A DNA stretch of 64,000 bases from JACPRL01 sp035573715 (GTDB lineage Bacteria; Acidobacteriota; Terriglobia; Acidiferrales; 2-02-FULL-67-57). Under the pieces are notes generated by a model. That model made no database searches, had not been told where the DNA came from, and was given only the letters and a program-made list of their open reading frames with translations. Both the position numbers and the translations under genes were made by a program. The first letter of the stretch is position 1. Every line of letters starts with the position of its first letter. This document shows, in pieces, positions 17,248 to 25,062 of this stretch. The stretch lies in NCBI GenBank assembly GCA_035573715.1, contig DATLZZ010000014.1, forward strand, positions 1 to 64,000. Direction: 5' to 3'.

Positions 17248-17946
17248 TCAGCCGGAGAAGCGGAGCAGCCAATAGAAACCGAGGGCGGCGCTGAGCGCGC
17301 CGGTGCCGCTCACCAGCAGGCGCGCATACGCCGGCGTGCGCGCCGCGCGCCAGAACAGCGCCTGCGCCAACCAGCCCGCCACGGCCATGGAAACCACGAT
17401 GCCCACACCGAAGGCGGCGATGCGGGCCAGCGCGCCGACGGCGGACTCGGCCGCAACCACGGGAACGACCAGCAGCAGCGAGCGGGCGCCGCTGAACCCC
17501 ATCAGACCGCCGACCAGCGTCGCCAGGTGCGGGTGGCGATGCGCAGCGTGCCGGCGGCCGCCGATGTGCAGGTGCCAGTGGTCGTGCGCTTCCTGCGCGT
17601 GGTCGTGCTCGTGTGGGTGCGAGTGCGCCACGATGCGGCGGCGGAAAACTTCCGCCAGCAGCCAGCCGCCGAGAAAGATGAGCACGACGGCGCCGGCCTG
17701 CTCGAGGCCGCGCTGCCAGCTTTCGGGCAACTCGCGGCCCAGCGCCCAGGCAAGACCGGCGAGCAGCAGCAGCGTGCTCACGTGGCCCACGCCGAAGCGG
17801 ACGCCGAGCCACGCCAGCTTGCGCCGCGCGGTGCCGCCCGCGCGGGATTGCGAACTCTTCCCGGCCAGCGCGGCGATGGCGGCGAGGTGGTCGGGGCCGA
17901 GCCCATGCAGCAGGCCCGCGGCGAACAGGGTCAGTAGGATGAGCAT
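17248..17946 (-). CDS. NiCoT/RcnA-like nickel-cobalt (UreH/TauE-type) membrane transporter
   Basis: 232 residues with about six transmembrane helices. The first carries 'HGLGPDHLAAI', the HX4DH metal-site motif of nickel/cobalt transporters. A long cytoplasmic loop (about residues 110-145) is packed with histidines (HSHPHEHDHAQEAHDHWHLH), as in RcnA-type exporters. ATG at 17946 was preferred over GTG at 17979, which would start within a dispersed repeat. It is the first gene of the hyuA group, so metal supply or efflux may be linked to it, but this is inference from order only. Confidence 0.75.
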   Translation of the reverse strand: MLILLTLFAAGLLHGLGPDHLAAIAALAGKSSQSRAGGTARRKLAWLGVRFGVGHVSTLLLLAGLAWALGRELPESWQRGLEQAGAVVLIFLGGWLLAEVFRRRIVAHSHPHEHDHAQEAHDHWHLHIGGRRHAAHRHPHLATLVGGLMGFSGARSLLLVVPVVAAESAVGALARIAAFGVGIVVSMAVAGWLAQALFWRAARTPAYARLLVSGTGALSAALGFYWLLRFSG

Positions 17947-17971
17947 GACGAAGAGGCATTCTAAATGAATT

Positions 17972-18111
17972 GAAACCACAAGATGCGCACAGATTCACAC
18001 AGATGAAAGATGCTTTACCGCAAAGGACGCAGCGAGAGAACGAACCCTCAGGGGCTAAAGCCCAGTTTCTTTACGCCGCCATTTCGGCGGGGTTGAAGCC
18101 CCGCCCTTCCC
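17972..18111. repeat. Two dispersed repeat types in tandem
   Basis: First comes a copy of the ACAGATTCACACAGATGAA type (17972-18008), matching 4251-4285 in reverse. Then comes a composite of GGGGCTAAAGCCC (18051-18063) and GGCGGGG-TTGAAG-CCCCGCC (18086-18105), followed by CTTCCC. The composite has the same order and spacing style as 60904-60961. No gene lies in this gap. Confidence 0.75.
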
Positions 18112-18119
18112 AAACTTCT

Positions 18120-19235
18120 CTACACACCGAGCTTGAGGGCGGGATCGGCGTTGAGGTCGAGCCCGGCAAACTCGCCGGCGAGGAAGCGCGGCCACGCGGC
18201 GGCGGCAATCATGGCGGCGTTGTCGGTGGAGAGCTGCACGGACGGGAAAAACACCGGCACGCCGCGGCCGGCGCATTCTTCGGCAAAAACTTTGCGGAGA
18301 AGCGAATTGGCAGCCACACCGCCGGAAACGAACACGGCGCGGGAGTGGAAGTCATCGGCGGCAGCGAGCGTGCGCGCTGTGAGGTCCTCGACGACGGCGT
18401 GCTGGAAGCTGGCCAGGAGGTCGAGCGTCCGCTGGCTGCAAAGCTCTTCGACTGGGCGCGGCGCGTCCCGGAGCGCGGTGCGGCGGTGGTCGGCTTCGGC
18501 GCGCAAGCCGTCGCGCTCGACGAAACGCACGACGGCGGTTTTAATGCCGCTGAAGCTGAAGTCATAGGCGCGGCCGCGCTTGAGGTTGGGGCGGGTGAAA
18601 CGGACGGCCTCAGGATTGCCGCGTCGCGCCAGACGGTCAATCACCGGCCCGCCGGGATAGCCGAGCGCAAGCAGCTTCGCGACCTTGTCGTAGGCTTCGC
18701 CGGCGGCGTCGTCGACGGTGTGGCCGACGAGCTTGTAGGAGTAGCGAAAGGCGTCGGCGCGCTCCAACGGTTCGCGGTTCACGTGATAGAGATGCGTGTG
18801 GCCGCCGGAGACGATCAGGGTGACGAGCGGAAACTCGATTCGCTCGAGCTCGCCCTTCTGCGCGGCTTCAAGCAGCACGGCGTGGACGTGGCCTTCAAGG
18901 TGGTTGACGCCGACGAGCGGCTTGCCGAGCGACCACGCCATGGCTTTGGCGTAGCTCACGCCGACGAGCAGCGAGCCGACCAGGCCGGGGCCGCGGGTGA
19001 CCGCGATAGCGTCGACGTCGCGGTAGGCGACGCCGGCCTGCTCGCAGGCTTCGCGCACCACGGGGACGATTTTTTCCAGGTGGGCGCGCGAGGCCAGCTC
19101 CGGCACCACGCCGCCGTACTTGGCGTGCAAATCGATTTGCGAACTGATGACGTTCGACAGGATGCGCGTGCCATCGGCCACCACTGCGGCCGCAGTTTCG
19201 TCGCAACTGGATTCAATGGCCAGAATGCGCGTCAT
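18120..19235 (-). CDS. tsaD: tRNA N6-adenosine threonylcarbamoyltransferase TsaD
   Basis: 371 residues of the Kae1/TsaD ASKHA family. Motifs are 'ILAIESSCDETAAAVV' at the N-terminus, 'GVNHLEGHVHAVL' (metal-binding histidines), 'SGGHTHLYHV', and 'FVSGGVAANSLLR' near the end. With TsaB, TsaE and TsaC it makes t6A37 in ANN-decoding tRNAs. ATG at 19235 starts directly at the conserved core; ATG at 19247 would add four residues. It is divergent from the eIF2B-like gene 44 bp away. Confidence 0.95.
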   Translation of the reverse strand: MTRILAIESSCDETAAAVVADGTRILSNVISSQIDLHAKYGGVVPELASRAHLEKIVPVVREACEQAGVAYRDVDAIAVTRGPGLVGSLLVGVSYAKAMAWSLGKPLVGVNHLEGHVHAVLLEAAQKGELERIEFPLVTLIVSGGHTHLYHVNREPLERADAFRYSYKLVGHTVDDAAGEAYDKVAKLLALGYPGGPVIDRLARRGNPEAVRFTRPNLKRGRAYDFSFSGIKTAVVRFVERDGLRAEADHRRTALRDAPRPVEELCSQRTLDLLASFQHAVVEDLTARTLAAADDFHSRAVFVSGGVAANSLLRKVFAEECAGRGVPVFFPSVQLSTDNAAMIAAAAWPRFLAGEFAGLDLNADPALKLGV

Positions 19236-19267
19236 CGCAATTCTCATGGTAGCACGGCAGCGTTTGT

Positions 19268-19273
19268 TAGAAT
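19268..19273 (+). promoter_or_regulatory. Extended -10 element, possibly leaderless transcript
   Basis: TAGAAT preceded by TGT (TGn extension), ending 6 nt before the ATG at 19280. Transcription would start at or next to the start codon, and no Shine-Dalgarno is visible. Confidence 0.45.
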
Positions 19274-19279
19274 GAACCG

Positions 19280-20203
19280 ATGGCCGATGCACTGCGCAAA
19301 GCGCTGAGCGGTCTGCGCGCGCTGGGCGAGGACCACGTCTCCGGCGCGGCGGAAATTGCCGCGCGCGCGGCGGCCCTGCTCGAGCACTACTGCCGCCAGG
19401 AGCGGCCGGACGATCCGCGGCTGCCCTACGCGCTCGCCGAGCTGGCCGAAACCACGCTCACGATTCAGCCTTCCATGGCGCCGCTGCTCAACCTGGCGAA
19501 CCGCATCCAACTCGCGGCCGAGCGCGAGGTGCTTCCACTGCGACGCTTGCAGGCCGAGCTGGCGCGGCTGCGACGTCACCGGCTGCAGGCCGCGAAGCGC
19601 CTGGCGCGGTTGTTCGCCGCCCGCCTGCGGCCGCGGCCCGCCACAGTGCTGACGTACTCCTACAGTTCCACGGTGATCGCGGCGCTGGTTGCCGCGCGGA
19701 GGAGGGTGGCGCGCGTGCTGCTGTCGGAAGCGCGCCCGATGTACGAAGGCCGGCTGATGGCCGAGCGGCTGGCGGCACAGAGAATTCCGGTTACGCTGTA
19801 CCTCGACGCCGCGCTGCCGGCCCAGGTCGCTGCGGCCGATGCGGTTGTCGTCGGCGCCGACGCGGTGCTGGCGCAGCGCTACTTCACCAAGGTCGGAACC
19901 GGACTCTTGCAGGAGCAGGCGCGCCGGGCGCGCAGACCGTTCTTCGTTCTCGCCGATACGTCCAAGTTTCTGCCGCCGCGGTTGGAAGCGTTTCATCGCG
20001 TGGAAGACCGTCCGAGCGAGGAAGTGTGGCGCGGCGCGCCCGCTGGCGTCACGGTGGTGAACCGCAACTTCGAAGCGATTCGGCTGGATTCCGCGGTAAC
20101 CTTGCTGACAGAGTGCGGCGCGATGTCGCCGGCCCGGCTGCGCGCGTGGCTCGGCCAGCAACCGGTGGCGAAGCGCTGGCAAGCGGACGCAAACAAGAGA
20201 TGA
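19280..20203 (+). CDS. eIF-2B alpha/beta/delta-like sugar-phosphate isomerase family protein
   Basis: 307 residues. A helical N-terminal half (about 1-115) is followed by a Rossmann-like half with the family's motifs: 'TYSYSSTVIAAL', 'LLSEARPMYEGRLMAERLA', 'DAVVVGADAVLAQRYFTKVGT' (catalytic-type Asp) and 'FFVLADTSKFLP'. Bacterial relatives include methylthioribose-1-phosphate isomerase and ribose-1,5-bisphosphate isomerase, but most stand-alone members are uncharacterised. The stop overlaps the galU start (ATGA), hinting at a role in sugar-phosphate metabolism. Confidence 0.85.
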   Translation: MADALRKALSGLRALGEDHVSGAAEIAARAAALLEHYCRQERPDDPRLPYALAELAETTLTIQPSMAPLLNLANRIQLAAEREVLPLRRLQAELARLRRHRLQAAKRLARLFAARLRPRPATVLTYSYSSTVIAALVAARRRVARVLLSEARPMYEGRLMAERLAAQRIPVTLYLDAALPAQVAAADAVVVGADAVLAQRYFTKVGTGLLQEQARRARRPFFVLADTSKFLPPRLEAFHRVEDRPSEEVWRGAPAGVTVVNRNFEAIRLDSAVTLLTECGAMSPARLRAWLGQQPVAKRWQADANKR

Positions 20204-21066
20204 GAGTCTCTCGAAAAGTCCGGAAGGCGGTGATTCCCGTGGCCGGGCTGGGCACGCGGTTTCTGCCGGCCACGAAATCGATGCCGAAAGAGATGCTGAC
20301 GCTCGTGGATAAGCCGCTCATCCAGTACGCGGTGGAAGAAGCCCGAGCGAGCGGCATCCGGGAAATCATTCTGGTCACCGGCGCCGGCAAGGGCGCCATC
20401 GAAGCCCACTTCGCTCCCAATCGCGAGTTGGAGAGAGAACTCATGGCACGCGGCAAGCAAGCCGAAGCCCGCGCGGTGCGCGCCGTGTCGCGGCTGGCCA
20501 GGGTGGTTTCGGCGCGGCAGAAGAGGCCGCTGGGGCTCGGCCATGCCATCGGGTGCGCGCGCGACCTGGTGGGCGACGAGCCGTTCGCGGTGCTGCTGCC
20601 GGACGAGATCATCGACGCGCGCGTGCCGTGCCTGCGCCAACTGCTCGCGGCGCACGCCCAGCGGGGCGGCTGCGTGGTGGCAACGCAGCGGGTGCCGCGC
20701 GCCGACCTTTCCAGCTACGGGGTGATGAAGGTCGAGCCGCTGAGGCGCCGGCTGTTTCGCGTGCGCGGGCTGGTGGAGAAACCGGCGCTGAACCGCGCGC
20801 CGTCGAATTACGCTATTGTCGGGCGCTACGTCCTGGAGCCGGAAATCTTTGGTCTCATCTGGCGCACGCCCCGCGGACGGGACAGCGAGATTCAGCTGAC
20901 CGATGCGCTGGCTCGCTATGCGGCCGACAGGCCGATGTACGCCGTGGCGTTCAGCGGTCGGCGCTTCGACGCTGGCAGCAAGGCAGGGTTCCTCAAGGCC
21001 ACGCTGCACTTCGCCGCCAAGCATCCTGAACTGCGGCGCGTGCTGCGGCGCTGGCGGCAGAGTTAG
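20200..21066 (+). CDS. galU: UTP-glucose-1-phosphate uridylyltransferase
   Basis: 288 residues. The nucleotidyltransferase signature 'VAGLGTRFLPATKSMPKEML' is at the N-terminus, followed by 'LIQYAVEEARASGI', 'GLGHAIGCARDLVGDEPFAVLLPDE', 'VEKP' and the C-terminal 'GRRFDAGSKAGFLKA'. It makes UDP-glucose from UTP and glucose-1-phosphate for glycans and envelope polysaccharides. ATG at 20200 overlaps the upstream stop by 4 nt. Its 3' end overlaps the convergent fmdB-type gene by 4 nt. Confidence 0.95.
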   Translation: MRVSRKVRKAVIPVAGLGTRFLPATKSMPKEMLTLVDKPLIQYAVEEARASGIREIILVTGAGKGAIEAHFAPNRELERELMARGKQAEARAVRAVSRLARVVSARQKRPLGLGHAIGCARDLVGDEPFAVLLPDEIIDARVPCLRQLLAAHAQRGGCVVATQRVPRADLSSYGVMKVEPLRRRLFRVRGLVEKPALNRAPSNYAIVGRYVLEPEIFGLIWRTPRGRDSEIQLTDALARYAADRPMYAVAFSGRRFDAGSKAGFLKATLHFAAKHPELRRVLRRWRQS

Positions 21067-21338
21067 TCGTTGGCGGCGGAGGCGGCCGGCTTCTTTTCTT
21101 CCGGCTTGGCGGATTCGGCTTTGGTGTCGCTCTTCGCCTCGCTCTTCTCCGGCGGCGCCGACTTGCGCGCGTAGTCGGTGACATACCAGCCGCTGCCCTT
21201 GAACTGGATGGCGGGCGGCGAGAGCTGGCGGTGGGCGATGCCGCCGCAGGTGCAGGTCACCGTCGGCGGGTCGGAAAACTTCTGCAACAGCTCGAAGCGT
21301 TTGCCGCAGCCGTCGCATTCGTATTCGTAGAGCGGCAT
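21063..21338 (-). CDS. FmdB-type zinc ribbon protein
   Basis: 91 residues starting MPLYEYECDGCGKRFE, the canonical FmdB-family start. Cysteine pairs CDGC and CTC form a zinc ribbon in the first 40 residues, and 'GSGWYVTDYARK' follows. The C-terminal third is a Lys/Glu/Ala-rich low-complexity tail. TTG at 21344 is a less likely start. The family is small, cytosolic and often tied to regulation, with no agreed function. Confidence 0.88.
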   Translation of the reverse strand: MPLYEYECDGCGKRFELLQKFSDPPTVTCTCGGIAHRQLSPPAIQFKGSGWYVTDYARKSAPPEKSEAKSDTKAESAKPEEKKPAASAAND

Positions 21339-21453
21339 AGACAACCATTCTAGCCAGCGGCGTGCGCGCCAGCAAGGCGCTGCGGGCGAAAACGGTGCCG
21401 CCGTGCGATGACTGTGCTAGACTTTCGTCGGGGAGAGAAGTCTGGAGTCCAGC

Positions 21454-22350
21454 GTGCCCGTCAAAACCGCAACCTACGTCGTGCCGCCGCGCAACGCGAA
21501 CGGCGGTTGCCTCTACCTGGTGGCGACGCCGATCGGCAACCTCGAAGACATCACCCTGCGGGCGCTGCGGGTGCTGAAGGAAGTCGACCTCATCGCCTGC
21601 GAAGACACCCGCCAAACCGCCAGGCTGCTCAACGCCTATGGCATCCAGAAACCGCTCATCAGCTACCACGAGCACAACGAGATGGTGCGCGCGCCGGAAC
21701 TGGTGCTGGAGCTGGAAGAAGGCGCCAAGGTGGCGCTGGTCTCGGACGCCGGCACGCCGGCGATTTCCGATCCGGGCGACCGCCTGATCACGCTCGCCAT
21801 TCGCCACGGCATCCGCGTGGTGCCGGTGCCGGGCGCGACCGCCTTCGGCGCGGCGCTGATGGCCTCGGGCCTGCACGACCGCGAATTCCACTTCGTCGGC
21901 TACCTGCCGGCGCGGCGCACGGCGCGGCGCAAGGCGCTCCAGGCGCTGCGGGCGCAGACGGCGACACTCGTCTTCTATGAAGCGCCGCACCGCATCGCCG
22001 AATCGCTGGCCGACATGGAGATGATGCTGGGCGACCGCCACGCCGTGCTGGCGCGCGAGTTGACCAAAGTGCACGAAGAGTTTCTGCGGGGCTCGTTGAG
22101 CCAGTTGCGCGCCACGGCGCGCAAGCGCGAGCTCAAGGGCGAAATCACGCTGCTGGTGGCGCCGGCCGAGAATCGCACGCCCGAAGCTCGCCTGGCAGCC
22201 GGCGCCTCGGTGCGCGCCCGTGTCGAGCACTTGCAGAAGAAGGACGGCCTCGAGCTCAAGGCGGCGCTGAAGACCGTGGCCCGCGAGCTCGGCCTGTCGC
22301 GCAGCGAAGCCTACCGCAGACTGCAGGAAGAAAAAGCTCTCGGACAGTAA
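21454..22350 (+). CDS. rsmI: 16S rRNA (cytidine1402-2'-O)-methyltransferase RsmI
   Basis: 298 residues beginning at GTG with GGAG upstream. SAM-binding SPOUT-unrelated tetrapyrrole-methylase fold motifs are 'YLVATPIGNLEDITLRAL', 'ACEDTRQTARLL', 'LVSDAGTPAISDPG' and 'VPGATAFGAALMASGL'. The C-terminal helical domain (about 240-298) includes 'LSRSEAYRRLQEEK'. RsmI 2'-O-methylates C1402 in the decoding centre of 16S rRNA. Confidence 0.95.
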   Translation: MPVKTATYVVPPRNANGGCLYLVATPIGNLEDITLRALRVLKEVDLIACEDTRQTARLLNAYGIQKPLISYHEHNEMVRAPELVLELEEGAKVALVSDAGTPAISDPGDRLITLAIRHGIRVVPVPGATAFGAALMASGLHDREFHFVGYLPARRTARRKALQALRAQTATLVFYEAPHRIAESLADMEMMLGDRHAVLARELTKVHEEFLRGSLSQLRATARKRELKGEITLLVAPAENRTPEARLAAGASVRARVEHLQKKDGLELKAALKTVARELGLSRSEAYRRLQEEKALGQ

Positions 22351-22396
22351 GTTCTCCCGTTTTTCCATTTTTCTGATTTCTCTTTTCTTTTCTTCT

Positions 22397-22756
22397 TCAG
22401 GCCGATTCGGGCATCCAGGTGCGCAGGCGCGGGCCGGTGAACTCGATGCCGACTTCCCACTCGCCTTCGGTGCGGGAAATCAGGCGGCGGACGACGCCGG
22501 TGGTTTCGAAGTCGGGCCGCGGCGAGACTTCGTGGGGCCGCGGCCGGTGCGGGATGATGAGCTCGAGCGACTGGCCGACCAGCAGCTCGCGCCGGGTGAC
22601 GAAGCTGGCGCCTTCGCGGCTGACGTTGTAGCTGGCGGTGGAATCCTCAAAGGCGGCGCCGTAGGCGTCGCGCCCGCGCACCACCAGCGGCAGCGCCACC
22701 TCCAGCCGGTTGTGGCGGCGCCGATTGGCTCCTTCGCTCACGTTTTTGGCCGGCAC
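22397..22756 (-). CDS. PilZ domain protein (c-di-GMP binding)
   Basis: 119 residues starting at GTG with AGAGG 5 nt upstream. Both halves of the PilZ ligand site are present: the Arg-rich 'RRRHNRLEVALPL' (about residues 12-24) and the N-x-S-x2-G motif in 'SYNVSREGASF' (about 43-53). The protein is a single PilZ domain and would act as a c-di-GMP receptor or adaptor. The start lies 8 nt after the dusB stop, so the two are co-transcribed. Confidence 0.85.
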   Translation of the reverse strand: MPAKNVSEGANRRRHNRLEVALPLVVRGRDAYGAAFEDSTASYNVSREGASFVTRRELLVGQSLELIIPHRPRPHEVSPRPDFETTGVVRRLISRTEGEWEVGIEFTGPRLRTWMPESA

Positions 22757-22764
22757 AGGACCTC

Positions 22765-23787
22765 TCACTCCGCGGCGACGAAGGCCGAATCCCGCAACCC
22801 GGCCTCGACGCACTCCATCGCTTCCTCGGGGCTGCGGGCGCGGTGGACGCCGCGGCGCAGCGCGGCGCCGCCCGGCACCGAGTGGGTAAAGCGGGCGACA
22901 AAATTTTTCATCTTGGCGAGCGGCTGGTCCACCAGCACCGCCGCAGTCGCGGGTTCGGTCAGGCGGCGGAAGAACTCGCGCAGCAAGAGCAAGCGGTCGC
23001 GCGGCGTGGGCTCGGCGTAGCAGCCGGTTTCGAAGTACTGCTGCATCTGGCGAAAGATCCACGGATTCGCCGCCGCCGCCCGGCCGATCATCACCGCGTC
23101 GCAACCGGTTTCGCGGAACATCCGCGCCGCGTCCTCCGGTGTGTTGACGTCGCCGTTGCCGATGACGGGAATCCGCACGGTCTGCTTGAGCGCGGCGATC
23201 AAGCTCCAGTCGGCGCGGCCGGAATAGGCCTGCTCGCGCGTGCGCCCGTGCAGGGCGATGGCCTCGACGCCGCAGTCCTCGGCCAGGCGCCCCAGCTCGC
23301 GCACCACGATGTTTTTTTCGTCCCAGCCGGCGCGCATCTTGAGCGTGAACGGAATGCGCACTGCGGCGCGCACGCGGCGGAGAATCTTTTCCAGCAGCGA
23401 CAGGTCGCGCAGCAAACCGGAGCCGCCGCACTTGATAACTTTTCTGGCCGGGCAGCCCAGGTTCAAGTCCACCTGGTCGAACCCCAGGGCTTCGACTTCG
23501 GCGGCAGCGGCGGCCAGCGTTTCGGGGTCGGCGCCGAAAAGCTGGGCGGCGATGGGCCGCTCGTCCTCGCTGAAATAAAGGTAGCGAAGCGTGCGCTCGT
23601 GCGAGGCGCCGCGGCGCGCCAGGCCGTCGGCGCTGGTGAACTCGGTCATCAGCAGCCCGCAGCCGCCCTGCTCACGGATCAGGTGGCGGAAGACGGTGTC
23701 GGTCAGCCCCGCCATCGGCGCCAGCACCGCCGCCGGCCGGATGCGGTAGCCCTCGAGAATCCGCAGCTCTTTATAGGCTTCAACCAT
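22765..23787 (-). CDS. dusB: tRNA-dihydrouridine synthase (DusB-like)
   Basis: 340 residues, an FMN TIM-barrel. Motifs are 'AVLAPMAGLTDTVFRHL', 'IAAQLFGADPETLA', 'DLNLGCPARKVIKCGGGS'-like with the catalytic Cys, 'LHGRTREQAYSG', 'VIGNGDVNTPEDA' and 'VMIGRAAAANPWIF'. It reduces uridine to dihydrouridine in tRNA with NADPH. ATG at 23787 was chosen by family alignment; ATG at 23835, with GGAG in front, would add 16 residues and cannot be excluded. Confidence 0.92.
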   Translation of the reverse strand: MVEAYKELRILEGYRIRPAAVLAPMAGLTDTVFRHLIREQGGCGLLMTEFTSADGLARRGASHERTLRYLYFSEDERPIAAQLFGADPETLAAAAAEVEALGFDQVDLNLGCPARKVIKCGGSGLLRDLSLLEKILRRVRAAVRIPFTLKMRAGWDEKNIVVRELGRLAEDCGVEAIALHGRTREQAYSGRADWSLIAALKQTVRIPVIGNGDVNTPEDAARMFRETGCDAVMIGRAAAANPWIFRQMQQYFETGCYAEPTPRDRLLLLREFFRRLTEPATAAVLVDQPLAKMKNFVARFTHSVPGGAALRRGVHRARSPEEAMECVEAGLRDSAFVAAE

Positions 23788-23835
23788 GGCTGGTATTCTG
23801 CCCGACTTCTTCACTTCCCACAATCGCGCCGGCAT

Positions 23836-24546
23836 TGTAGCTCCGGGCGACGGGCGGCCGATGCCGAGCGATTCTCCGCCTGCGTTTCGCGATACAAACT
23901 CGACCGCGGCGATTCCCCGTGTGTAGCCGCCGACACGCTCCGCGCTCGCTTGTCATGCTCTGGCCCCGGTGAAGGCCGCGGTTCCGCGGTGCGCCTCGCC
24001 TCGCGAAGCTCAGCGGAAGCGGGTTGAATCTCTTTGTCTGCCACCATCCGACTCGAGTCGCCTTGTCGCCTCCGATCTTCTTTGTTTTCAATCCCGGCAG
24101 TACCCCCACCCCCGGGGGTTTGGTTGGTTTCCGTTGATTCCAAAGGGCTTAGGGGGCGACCGGGGTGATTCGCTGTCGCTCTCGTAGTGATTCCCAAGCA
24201 CTTAGTCGGTGATTCGAGTCGGTGCATCGTTTTTCCCGATTTTTGAATTCCCATTTCGATTTTCGTCCTGCATTGCTGTCAGCCTCGAAACAAACTCCGG
24301 CCTGGCCACCTTCTCCCCTACGCGAAGCTGGCAGGCTCTGTCTACGGTTTTTGCGGTTTCTGCGGTTTTTGCGGTTGTTTTTTTTCTGGTTGTCAAATTC
24401 AGGGGGTTCTGGGACAACGGGGAAACCGCAAAAACCGCACGGTTGGCAGGACAGGCCTTCTTGCCTGTCGTGGCTGCGGCCCCGGCCACCCGGGGGGACA
24501 GACAGGAATGTCTGTCCTACCAAAGGAGTGAACCCTCGCCCTTCCT
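23836..24546. other. Gene-poor, repeat-rich intergenic region
   Basis: About 700 bases with no ORF showing convincing protein character on either strand. The left half (23836-24230) has no recognisable motif apart from a C-rich/G-rich CCCCCACCCCCGGGGG block near 24105-24120. The right half holds the repeats listed at 24344-24517. I see no tRNA, tmRNA or riboswitch fold. Confidence 0.6.
24344..24517. repeat. Repeat cluster with inverted GCGGTTTTTGCGG / CCGCAAAAACCGC arms
   Basis: GCGG-TTTTT units (24347-24376) face CCGCAAAAACCGC units (24425-24439) in inverted orientation around a T-run and GGGTTCTGGGACAACG. The latter part, 24404-24446, matches window positions 1-63. It is followed by ACAGGCCTTCTTGCCTGT (about 24450-24468) and by GGACAGACA-GGAA-TGTCTGTCC (24496-24517). 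The last resembles the palindrome at 30799-30818. Confidence 0.7.
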
Positions 24547-25062
24547 CTAGAGCAGGGAGGTGTCGAGGGGGCGCTCGGTGGTGGCGGGGGGAGGGGCCGG
24601 GGACGGGGCCGGCTTGGCCGGTGCCGGGCGTGGGGTCGTAGGCCTCTCGACCCTGCGACTCCCGGACTCTTCGACTCTTCGAACCGGCGGGGCAGGCCGA
24701 CTCGGCGTCGGGCTTTCCTCGCGGCCGCTCAGGTAACTCGCCAGCGCCCGCCGGTCGCCGCCGAAGAAATGTTCCGCCATCGAGCGCACCGCCCGGGCGC
24801 GCGCCTCGGCAGCCTGATAGACCGGCGTGTAGCGATGCGCGCGGCCGACCTTGCGGCGCGCCACCGCGCCCTTGCGCGCCAGCCGATCCATAATGGTTTC
24901 CACCGTGGTGTAGGCAAGCGAGCGGCCCCCGGCGAGAAGCTGCTCGCGAATCTCCCGCACCGTGGCCTCGCCTTGCGCCCACAGCGCCTTCATGCAGTCG
25001 AGCTCCAGCGGGGGCAAATCGAAGAGCGTTTTTCGCGAGGGAGACCGGCGGGCGCGGGCCAT
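24547..25062 (-). CDS. BlaI/MecI-family winged-helix repressor with Pro-rich tail
   Basis: 171 residues. The winged helix is complete: 'LPPLELDCMKALWAQGEATVREI', 'AYTTVETIMDRLARKGAVARRKVGRAHRYTPVY' (about 15-80). It is followed by the helical dimerisation part and then a low-complexity Pro/Ala/Arg tail of about 55 residues that the family normally lacks. BlaI proteins repress target genes until cleaved by a BlaR1 protease; no BlaR1 lies nearby. The ATG overlaps the yhaM stop by one base (TGATG). Confidence 0.82.
   Translation of the reverse strand: MARARRSPSRKTLFDLPPLELDCMKALWAQGEATVREIREQLLAGGRSLAYTTVETIMDRLARKGAVARRKVGRAHRYTPVYQAAEARARAVRSMAEHFFGGDRRALASYLSGREESPTPSRPAPPVRRVEESGSRRVERPTTPRPAPAKPAPSPAPPPATTERPLDTSLL

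Noticed and set aside
17970..19307. 445-codon plus-strand ORF
   Set aside because: Antisense to tsaD and starts in a repeat.
19993..22368. 791-codon minus-strand ORF
   Set aside because: It lies opposite galU, fmdB and rsmI frames and has low-complexity shadow composition with no motif.
24100..24200. Possible tmRNA or structured RNA near the C-rich block
   Set aside because: No tRNA-like ends, no tag ORF, and no convincing pairing were found.
23811..24254. 147-codon minus-strand ORF in the gene-poor region
   Set aside because: Composition is irregular, it ends in a repeat, and no ribosome site or motif is visible.
24149..24982. 277-codon ORF over the BlaI-like gene
   Set aside because: It reads through the repeats and the opposite phase of the repressor gene; no domain.
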